Shown here one piece after another: positions 24,701-36,700 of a stretch of DNA of 64,000 nt (positions are counted from its first letter, which is position 1; each line of letters starts with the position of its first letter). The stretch covers positions 144,741,009 to 144,805,008 of the forward strand of contig NC_134834.1 of the NCBI RefSeq assembly GCF_004210375.1. Reading direction: 5' to 3'. The translations under genes were made by a program, and so were the position numbers. The notes under the pieces were generated by a model. That model searched no databases and was not told the origin of the DNA. It saw only the letters and a list, made by a program, of their open reading frames with translations. Source of the stretch: Tachypleus tridentatus (lineage: Eukaryota; Arthropoda; Merostomata; Xiphosura; Limulidae).

Positions 24701-27700
24701 CATCTAACTGAAGTCTCATGATTGTGGTAGCTTTATTTTTACAATACACTGACAAGCCACTTTAATAGGACCGCCATCTAGCTGAGGTCTTATAATTATG
24801 TTACTCAAGACACTATAAAATGAAATTAAATGTTAATAACATACAAGCATATGGTTGAACATGTGAGCACGTTCACTGACGAGACACGAACCTGTAACAA
24901 GCAAGCCAACTGGATAACTATTTTTTCTAGACTCTCTCACCTTGATTTTATAACCCCTCTGCGTCCGCATGATGAGGTAGTGGGCAATGCCCGACAGCTG
25001 GAATTCTCGCGGTACCCTCAACGACAGGGCGTAGCAGCCGGGTTTACTTGTACTCTCTCGAACCATAAACGAACCTATTGGTTCTTGACCTAAAACTTCT
25101 AGTGCTATTTCTCTGAAAAATAAACATTAAGAGATAGAGTTCGATCGTGTGTCTGACTTTCCTGTTATTATCAAACTTAACTGTTTCTTTTTTTTTAAGT
25201 ATAAAATTCAAAGCTTTTACTGAATGTATTTCCAACTTGCAAAAAGAAAGTTTGAAAATCAGAACCATTTTGTAGTAAGAAACTATAAGTGAAATGCTAT
25301 GTCAGACATTAATCATCATTAGAAAAAAACAGTACTCGAATATAAAGTATTCTTCACAGAAACATACGTCTGAAATATGGATACTAATTTCGACGTTAGA
25401 GGGCGATAGCGCTATAATAAAGATTTTGAAAATACAAACGAAATAAATGAAAAGTTATCTACTTAAATAAGCACGAAAGCAAAGACAGTTTATCGTACGT
25501 GAATTAAACAAGGTCATGTGAAACTCTTCCTGTCCTGACAATTCCATAATAACTCGTCTGTATAATCTCTGTACACGTTACATGTGAAACTCTTCCTGTC
25601 CTGACAATTCCATAATAACTCGTCTGTATAATCTCTGTACACGTTACATGTGAAACTCTTCCTGTCCTGACAATTCCATAATAACTCGTCTGTATAATCT
25701 CTGTACACGTTACATGTGAAACTCTTCCTGTCCTGACAATTCCATAATAACTCGTCTGTATAATCTCTGTACACGTTGTTGGTTTTGTTTTTTTGTGGAA
25801 GTTCGTCCGACTTTTTTTTTTCCTTTTTAGAGGGAAAGATACGCAAACAATGGATACGCAGTTCACTATGTTAAGCACTGGACCTCAGTCTGTGTAATTA
25901 TCGAGTAGAAAAAGCTGTTATACAACTGAAAATATTTATATAACGGCGGGGAATAAAGGGGATTCAGAGGACAGTTTTAATCACTATATACAAATCAAAA
26001 ACAAGACACCATCTTAAGTCAAAATTATTTAAATATGACATCAACTTATACTGATCTTGTTCACTTGAACTCCCTCAGATTACGAGTCGAGTGCCTTGAC
26101 CACCTGGCCATGTTGGTTATAGGTATTACAAATATTTTTCATTCATTAAACATCGTAGAATATAATCTGTTCAGAAGGTTCACGTATCCTCGTATCTTAT
26201 CTTTATAGTGCCAACATATTACCAATGTATCGTTAACATACTGCAGCCATCTTTGGGTGGGGAGAGTCTATTTTGGAGGTATTAGTTTCAGTTCCACGTG
26301 GAGGTTACTAAAAAAACCTGATGATAGGATTGAGTTCATAGCTAGGACTTCATCTTATTGATGAGAGACCCTAGTAGAGTAGATAACGGACCAGACTTTC
26401 ATCAACAAGATCCAGTATCGAACCTTGGTCAGTACCAACACAAAAAGTACTCGTTCTCAGGACTTTCTAGAAGATTAGAAGCCTAAAAGTAGTATAAAAC
26501 TAGTTAACAATAAGTTTATAAATATAAATAGACGATATTAATTAATCCTACATGGGTATTGTGTAAACTAGTAACCATGGAAACGATCGTCACAACTTTA
26601 CCGAAAACATTTAATTCTGTATATGTGAATAGTTCATAATGAATATGTACAATGGAAGTCCAGTAGCAGTAACATTTCGCTTGAATAGTTAACAATGCAT
26701 ATGTATGATGGAAAACCGATATCACATTAAAATATCTGTTTTTTACACCAATGTTTCAATAAGAAACGTTTGGTAGTTATATTGAGTTATAAAAATATTC
26801 CTATGTTCAGCTTGAATCTTACAATATTTCTGATTTTTAATTCACGAGTTTCGCTTCCCAACTTCTAACTTCCCTCTATACTGTCTTCCATTTTATAACA
26901 ATCTTTAAACTTATTTTGCTATTATTACAAAAATGGTGTGAGTTTCCAAATGAAACCTATTGGCTAGAGAAGTGACGGTTCATGCTTTCTCGTTGTTTCG
27001 ATCTTACAAAATACAGATATGACCTTTGACCTCAATTTAAAGGTCAGATCTGGAGGTAAGAGTGAGGACTGTAGACTTTTAGGATGAAATTGACAGAAGA
27101 TGATATTTTAACTACCAAGAGGGAATAAAATTTTCAAAATGTGACTCTCTTTTTGTTGGGTGGCCACTGGTCGACAATAGACGGCGCTCTAAACGTCAGA
27201 AAAAAGTTGTCTGTAATACAGAAAACACTGCTACCAGCTATAGAGCTAACAACTAATTTGATAGTTTTATAGCGCCAGAAATAAGTGGTGGTAAGTCTTT
27301 TGAATGTAAATGAGGAAATTAAAAAATATATCAAAGTCACGTTTTGTACCCTGTAAAAAGTGGCCGACGCTCCAATCCAACAAACCCGTTTAATGGAATT
27401 TCTAATGAATATTCATTAAGGCTAGGCTAGCTGAACATTGAATAACCACAATGATCAGAAAACCCAAGTTTCCTTACGGGTTTTATGTAATCGATATGTT
27501 CAAGGGTAGAAAGGCCTTAAAAGTAAAATTTTCAACACTAATTATTCATTTTTTATATTCCTGAAAATACCTTCGAACCCCCAAAGTCGCCATTCTGTGC
27601 TTGCAGATACAAATCATGGTTTGAACTGTTCCGTTTACTAAATAAGGTAAAGAATTTTAGGATAATTCAAACAAGTTTTAAGGCATTGTAGGAATTTACA

Positions 27701-30700
27701 TTTTCTCTCTAATTTAAATAGTGTATTCCCCTGAAAAAAAAGTGAAATACAGTCAAGCCTGTTGTTGACTTATAAAAGTACTTTACTTATCTGTAGATTG
27801 TCATTAGTTTTCAGATAACTAGAATTGTTTGTTGTCGTGAAATATGCTAACACTTTTGAAATTTAACAATAAAAAAGTTGCACTGAAGTTAAAAAAAAAA
27901 ACTTTTCTGGATACAAATACAATACACAAGAATGGTTCCAAGATAGATAATATAAAATTAAAAGAAAATAAAACAAAGTGTATCATCACATGAGTACCAT
28001 TACTAAATTACTTGCTTAAGGTATGAGTTTTATGACCACGAAAGAAGATTAAACCCATTAATAATTTATCATCACATGAGTACCATTACTAAATTACTTG
28101 CTTAAGGTATGAGTTTTATGACCACGAAAGAAGATTAAACCCATTAATAATTTAAAACCGTTGGTGGCAGCTTTGTGTTTTCAGTGACGTTTCAACTTAA
28201 TGAAACTATTTCCAAGTTGTATAGACTCTACAATACTTCCTGTGTTCCAAACTGTTGCATGGACTCTACAATACTTCATATGTACCAAACTGTTGTATGG
28301 ACTCTACAATACTTCATATGTACCAAACTGTTGTATAGACTCTACAATACTTCCTGTGTTCCAAACTGTTGCATGGACTCTACAATACTTCATATGTACC
28401 AAACTGTTGTATGGACTCTACAATACTTCATATGTATCAAACTGTTGTATAGACTCTACAATACTTCCTGTGTTCCAAACTGTTGCATGGACTCTACAAT
28501 ACTTCATATGTACCAAATTGTTGTATGGGCTCTACACGTCTTCCTGTGTACCAACTTGTTGTATGGGCTCTACACGTCTTCCTGTGTACCAAATTGTTGT
28601 ATGGACTCTACAATACTTCCTGCGTACCATAATCAAACTAATTATGTTAAGGTGGCAGGAGAAACATGAAGTCGAAATATTTCCACACTTCAAATATACT
28701 TACTATATAAAAACTAAAGGTATCCAAAAGGAAAAAACCATAAAGACAACTATTTTGATAATATAGTTGATTGTATACAATAAATGTAATTTACTAGTTG
28801 GAATCGCCAACATAAACCAAAAGGTGTTATTTTTCAAGGTTACTCTGACTCCCAAATACCGAAGTTAAATTTAAATTAGGTGGAAAAGTTCGTCTTAATA
28901 GTTGTTGATAGGTTTATTGAAAGTTTAAATAGATGAAAATATCACGAAACTTTAAAGCAAGGAAAAGGCCTTTTATGAAATGTATTACCTGCCCACTATT
29001 TCATCTTAACCAATGGAATATTGAATATTTAAAAACACGTGCACCAAGTTGAATTGAGTTAACAATAGGTGTGTAAAAAGTTCGATTGTTATGGTTAAAA
29101 TACACGTGGACAACTTTTGATTCACGCCGACCAAAAAAATCAGGATATTGGTTAACAATAAACCTCTTGAACCTCATTCACAAATCACAAAATTTCGCAA
29201 GGACCATAAATACAATTCGGAAACACTAATTTAAAAATCAATATTTAAACGAATAATTCGCTCAAAAGTAGTGTTGTCTGCAATGCATTTATAAACAGCT
29301 TATCCTGTGTACGTTATTTCGACATCATACATGTATTTATTTCTCATATCCAAAAACAGTTCTCGAAAGTTTAAAACACCACTAGGCTTAATTTACGTGC
29401 ACATTTCCAACACGAAACGAACGCCATTGTTTTGTAACAACAGATAAAAGCGTTATGTTTCTGCATTCATTTATAAGAGTAAATTATGAAACATGATAGA
29501 ATCCACACATTCCGGAATTTACAGACGTGTTAGAGGATTCACAAAGAGTTATCAGGTATTACAGCCAGATAGTCGCAAGTCAACAGAATTAATGTTAAAC
29601 CTTTCACCATCAAAGCAACTAGTTTATAGTATGCATGTTCTAATTACCACCACCAGCATTTCACCCGAAAAGGAAATCACAGAATGTCAATCGTAATGCT
29701 ATTGTTAATCATTAACTCTTTCCTCCTAGAGTCTTCCGTCATCCTCTCTGAATCATCATATGTGTTTCATTAATTCAGTTCGTCTAGTAGCATCACTCTC
29801 TTCCGCCTGTGGCCATTTTCTTTTCATTCTTTTTATCTTCAAAGATTCTTTTTCATAAAGCCTTCTCCAATAAATACATTATCCTCTCCAACCTTGCATC
29901 ATTAACTTTCTTTTCTGCCCAACCATTTCCCAAATTCTTCGACAACAGTTAAAAACTTTCTACTTTTCTTGTGTTACATTTCCTCATAATCCAAAGCTCC
30001 ATTAGTTTTCACCACATCCCATACGAAGATTTCAGCCGGTATCGTGTCCAGTCTTTTGGTTAAAATACGCTTCTTACTAAATGTTCTTTTTCCCATTTTA
30101 ATTTTTGATTTCATTTATTTGTTGTCCTACTATCTAGGTCTTCATTCTCCCATTTCATCACCTTTGTTTTTCTAATTTTCACCTTCATCTATTGTTGTTT
30201 CATTTAGTTTTGTACTGAAATTCACAGCCCTTCCAACGAACTTGCAACCAAAGCCATATCGTTAGCAACCTTGCCTGTTTTGACTTTCATTTCTTCAATA
30301 TTTATTTTTACACCCGTTTCAACTTCTTCCTTTGGATTTCGCGCAAAGCTAAACGAGTACTATCTACGCTAGTCATTGCTAATTCTTAGACTATTTTAAT
30401 TGAATAGTGGGATGGACCGTCATGTTATGCTATTCTATCATTACAAGCTTATCTTACACTGCTTCCTGCATCAGTACCTTAGAGTGTAAATTAAAAAGCA
30501 AAGGCGATGATGAACAGATGTGTACTATTCCCGATACCTCTACTATCTCTTCCTCTGGGTCATCGTCAACTAATCTTGCCACAGTTGTCTGTCCAATTTA
30601 CAAATATGCTACGAGTCGTGTCTCTCTTTAATCTGTTCCAGTAGTTTTGGCCAGTATATTCCACCAAACTAACCTTACCAATTCATGAAGCGTACATACA

Positions 30701-33700
30701 TACATTCCAAGAAGTTTTCACTCCGTTCTCATCATACCAACTGTTCTCATATTCCACATCTTTCTTGACGCCGAACTGATCTTTGCTAATAGATACTTTT
30801 ATCTTCTTGATTACTCGTACTGTACTCTATAATGTCTTTGGTGGTATTTCCGATGTGTGAAAAATCAAATTAATGGTACTGCAGTCTTTAAATTCTTTAA
30901 GAGCTACCACGATAGTCGCCATTAAATCTTCAGGTTATTTTATTTTTAATATCAATATATTCTAGAACTACTGGTATACAACAAAGCTAAACAAATTAAT
31001 ATAATTTTTTATAATGGTAGAATACCATAGATTTGTCTACATATCACCATTCAAGTGACTATCTTATACCATCAGTTATGCTTAACTGACACCCTGTTAT
31101 GTGATTCGTCTTTCAACATAATAATTAAACCAGATTTATTTGTTTTAGAACGGAGTGACATAAGGTCATCTGCTGTGACCACTGTTGAAATCGTACCCCA
31201 GATTGTAGCCTTGGAAATCCGCAAACTAATTGCTGTTCCACCATGGACACGATTACATTGGGATCATCTTTTATGATTGAAAGCACTAGTGTTGAGGTAC
31301 CTTGATTAATACGTTAATAATATTTCTGCTAACGATAAACACTAACCTTTTTGTTTATAATAAATTCTGCACTACATCCTTACGCTTCATTTAACCGCTT
31401 CATAAACGACTTCATATCCCAAACCAACCCTTTTTTAACACTAAATTTGAACTAGTATGGCTAACTGAAATACGTTAAGAATACTAAATAAAATTAACAA
31501 TGTGTAAATATACTGTTGCTACAAAAATTAAATTTTGGGTATAAACGTATTATTGGTGGAAGAACCATACAACTTACAATTTTGGTAAAGGCTTATAAAA
31601 ACATATAGATTCATGAATGACAACAGCAACAATAAAAAACTATAGGTGGCTTTGTGAGATACCTTTGAAGCCCAAATTTTATTTCATCTTGAAATGCAGC
31701 AAGATACGATATTTAGATCACAATTTCTTTTTTTTTAATTTTGCGTAAACTTACATGAGGGTTATCTGCGCTAGCCGTTTGTAATTTAGCAGTAAAAGAC
31801 TAGAGAGAAGGCAGCTAGTCATCACCACCCACCGTCAAATCTTGGGATACTCTGTTGTCAACAGCTAATGGGAATGATCGTCGCGTTATAATGCCTCCAT
31901 GACTGAAAGGGCGAACGTGTTTGATGGGACGGGAATTTGAGCCCACGAACTTCAGATTGCGAGTCAAGAGCCCTAAACACCTGGCTATGCCGAGTTAGAC
32001 GAAATAGGACAGGACAAACAGTAACACGAAGAAAGACGTCAGTAACGCATCATGAGAGGCCTGGCATGGCCAGTTAGTTAGAGCGCTCAACTCGTAATCT
32101 GAGGGTCGCGGGTTCGAATCCCCGTCACACCAAACATGCTCGCCCTTTCAGCCGTGGGGGGTGTTATAAAGTGTTGGACAATCCCACTATTCGTTGGTAA
32201 AAGAATAGGTTAAGAGTTGGCAGTCAGTGGTGATGATTAGTTGCCTTCTGTTTTGTCTTATACTGCTAAATTAGGGACGGCTGGCTCAGATAGTCGTCGT
32301 GCAGATTTGCGCGAAATTCAAAAACAAACAAATAAACTATCTGTTGTGTCCAATCAGAGGAATTCAACCTTTAGTTTTAGTATTGTAAATCCGAAGATTT
32401 ACCGCTGTCCCACCGGGGAACAGTATACAAAAAAAATAATAATAAAAAAACAACAACTTATGTTTATGAAGATAAAGTTTAATAAATAAATTAAATGAAT
32501 AAAAAATCACACAATAGGTAGTATAAACATTTATATTAAATTAAAAGTAATACAAATAAACATGAAATAAGTGCAAGGCTAACCTTGGAATACCTGCTTG
32601 AAACCACGGTGCACCCCTTAGGCCTCGTTCTTCACACAGTTTAGGCTGAAGTGAATCATGCCTGAAAAAAAAAGTTAATTCTAAATATATATTATAATAG
32701 CTGACAGAATAAACTATGTCCAATATAACAATGTCCACGAGCTTTATAAGGAGGTTTATTTCTTGGCTCATGAGAGTGTTTAGATGTGGCAGGTTTGTAA
32801 AGATTTCACTTATTTTATGGTTTATGAGTGTTGTTAGTAATCTGGTAATTAACAAACACCATACAAGTAAACACAAGGTGTCCCCCGATTGTTAATCACA
32901 ATATTTGGACACCGTTTGAAAAGCAAATTTAAGTTTAACAAATGACTGACTGTTGACCCTCTGTACGTATAACACCTGTCATCTGACATTCACAACAGTT
33001 ACAAAAATTGACAGTTGACTCTTACGATGGTTATAACAATTGACAGTCGACTCTCACGATATTTATAGGTTAATTGTTAGTAATTTCCCAACGATTAACT
33101 CCTGAATACTATTAACATAGCAGTAATATATTTAATTAAGTGATCTCCTAACATCTTCTTCATGAACACTGAATCATTAATCCATTTAATATATAACTAT
33201 AGTTAAATTATAACGTATAAAGTGCTCACATATCTTGTAATTCCAGAGAAATGAGGGCAAAGTGTTAATTCTAATCTAGTGATTACCTAATTTCTAGCTT
33301 TAGAATATCAGAGATATAACATTGGTGATTACCTAATTTCTAGCTCCAGAATATCAGAGATATAACATTGGTGATTACCTAATTCCTAGCTCTAGAATAT
33401 CAGAGATATAACATTGGTGATTACTTAATTTCTAGCTCTAGAATATCAGAGATATAACATTGGAGATTACCTAATATGTAGCTCCAGTGTTATGACGATA
33501 AAGGGCCAATTCTAAGTAATTTAGTGAAAACCTAACTTGTATCTAGATGAAGGATTAACGGCGACTTAATAATTGTAACCACGACAGCTGTTCCAGTTCT
33601 ACCGTTAGACAGAAACATGCGTCTCATGTGTCTGATGTACGTGACAATATTCCGATATTCATACCTACCTTTCTGGGGGAGGAGGGGGAGTCCCACTAGT

Positions 33701-36700
33701 GGTGCTTCCGCTTGTTCGCTGGCTCCTGCCACTGCCGGACTCGACTCGTTCGTCTCCAGACGTCACGGAACCCGACAGCGAGGGGGCGCTGTGTTCAATA
33801 GATGAATGTGAAGATCGTTTGCTACTAAAGTCACTAGATTCATCCACTAGACAATCTTCTGCTGTAGTGGTGGAGATTGGCGACTTCTCTGTTTGTTTCA
33901 ACGAATCGCAAGACTAAAGATATATATATACAACAACAGAAAGTGAACATCATTATGAGTTCAACTAGTTGTATTCAAAATCATTTTCCTTTATTTATAT
34001 ATATCACACTAACAATACGTTTACTTCGTGATTCGTTGATGGCAATATACACACACCAACAATACGTTTACTTTGTGATTCGTTAATGGCAATATACACA
34101 CACCAACAATACGTTTACTTCGTGATTCGTTGATGACAATATATACACACTAACAATGCGTTTACTTTGTGATTCGTTAATGGCAATATACACACACCAA
34201 CAATACGTTTACTTCGTGATTCGTTGATGACAATATATACACACTAACAATGCGTTTACTTTGTGATTCGTTGATGGCAATATACACACACTAACAATGC
34301 GTTTACTTTGTGATTCGTTGATGGCAATATACACACACCAACAATGCGTTTACTTTGTGATTCGTTAATGCAATATACACACACCAACAATACGTTTGCT
34401 TCGTGATTCGTTGATGGCAATATACACACACTAACAATGCGTTTACTTCGTGATTCGTTGATGACAATATATACACACTAACAATGCGTTTACTTTGTGA
34501 TTCGTTGATGGCAATATACACACACTAACAATGCGTTTACTTTGTGATTCGTTGATGGCAATATACATACACCAACAATGCGTTTACTTTGTGATTCGTT
34601 AATGCAATATACACACACCAACAATACGTTTACTTCGTGATTCGTTGATGGCAATATACATACACCAACAATGCGTTTACTTCGTGATTCGTTGATGGCA
34701 ATATACACATACTAACAATACGTTTACTTCGTGATTTGTTGATGATAATATACGCACGCTAACAATATGTTTACCACGTGTTTCGTTAGTAATATAACTA
34801 TCATGAAAATACATACACACTAACAATAAAACAAAACAATAATGTTTTGTTGATTTAATATTACTATTATGAAGATATACTCACATTAACAATATATTCC
34901 CTTGGTAATTCGTTGATGTAATACAACTATTATGACAACATAGAAACAGGTAATGTCCAAGTGGCTATAGAAAATAAATAATTCGTTGTTTCATAGCAGC
35001 AGCTCAAGACTACATTAACACGGAGAAGAGGCACTAATTACATCTACTGTACTGAAGATAAAACTTAACTACGATTCTTCTGACTTGTTTAACCAACTTG
35101 TCTGCTGTGTTAAGAGTGTTAGTAATGCTGCTCAAATTCTCTAGTTATATATCTATGCAACATCTGGAGGTAACGTGAATATTATTTCTGAAGAGTTGAA
35201 AAATGCGCTCTCTGACAAAAAAATACAATTCATCCACACTTTCGGACCCTGCACGATTCTAAGTCATAAAATAACCAAGTCACTTTTAAGGGGAATCAAA
35301 ATAATATTAAGTATACAATCGTCATGCTCTTCAAGTCTCAATGCAGCGCCATCTGGATAGCGTTTACATTTTAGTTTAGGTTCGCGAGTGCAGTTATCAC
35401 GTCATTTCTTTTTCATTTCACTTATTCACCACACAGATATCTTGGGACATACTAATTAAAAATAACGAAAACACGTACGTAATGATAATCAAATAAATCA
35501 AATTTATATGATAAGAAGTTGAAATACCCTTCAACTGACGGGGAATGTTTAAACTCAATTAAAACAATGCAAGTTTAACAATAATGATATATTTTAAAGT
35601 AATTACTTGAACATAAACTGTACCTCAACATTTTAAAATTATAAAAATTTCTTCATAAACAACATTTACAGTTTATTTTCCATCTATCAATAAATAAAGA
35701 TTTTAAGGTGATTTCCACCCTTGAACACCCTATATCTCATTGGATATGAGTAAAGCATGGTTTGAGAAACAATCTAGCAACTTTCATACTTTGACCTTGA
35801 ATTTCTTTAGAATATTCAATATTGTGCAAAGCATTGAACTGAAAAGATTGTTTGTGATAGACTCAACAGGCTAGAAGTAATTAACTAACAGTTTTTACAA
35901 AACAGAATTAGGGATAATTTCAACTTTGACCTCCTAGGTTAAGTTTTTTAATTTCGCGCATATCGGGGCAACCTCCTCAGGACATTTCCTATAATTCATA
36001 GTGTTTACGTAGATATTTTGGTTGAGATTGGCCTAACAGGTTCGAAGGAGTTGCGGTGCTTCGCCTCTTCTTTATGGGTATTTGGGTATGTTAATAATTA
36101 TATATCCAGGAGGGTTAGGTGTAAAAAGACTTGAGTGAAAATAAACACACATTTAGTTCTTGAATTTCGCGCAAAACTGCACGAATGCTATAAAACGCCC
36201 TAACCACCTAATCATGCCGGAACAACCATCTTGAGACATTCCCTATAATCCATCGTGTTTACGTGGATATTTTGGTTGAGATTGGCCTAGCAGGCTCGAA
36301 GGAGTTGGAGTGCAAACAAACCCACATTTACTCTTTATATGTGTAGATTATTTCCAAGATGTTTCCATACGTTTATAATATTCTAGCATTCTTTTGTCTT
36401 CCCCATTATAAATAAAACAGGGTAGAATGAACCAAACTTTAAATAACTAAGACAACAGACTATATTTTGTTATAAAAATCCTCAAAAATCGTTGTTTTAT
36501 TCTAATGGTACCTAACCATGATCAAAGGTGATTTATTTTAGTTGTACTCAAAGATGTCTAGAAGTGATTTACTCTAGCTGTACCTAATTGTAGCTATAGG
36601 TGATACTTTCTAATTCTACCTAAATGTGGCCACAGGTGATTTATTATAGCTGCACCTAAGGATGACAATAAGTGATTTATTATAGTTGTACCTAAGGATG

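Noticed and set aside
25504..25878. Minus-strand open frames of 124 and 110 codons
   Set aside because: By-product of the 66-bp repeat; both frames repeat every 22 codons and lack splice support.
28175..28766. Long plus-strand open frames (164 and 188 codons)
   Set aside because: They only translate the 38-bp tandem array and its edge; two frames are open at once.
32541..32876. 111-codon minus-strand ORF as a gene
   Set aside because: Only the 78 nt between the splice sites is coding; the rest is intron read through.
33617..33917. Plus-strand open frames over exon b
   Set aside because: Antisense shadows of the minus-strand exon, which has the splice sites and fitting phases.
34303..34708. 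Two 72-codon minus-strand frames
   Set aside because: They translate the 47-bp minisatellite.
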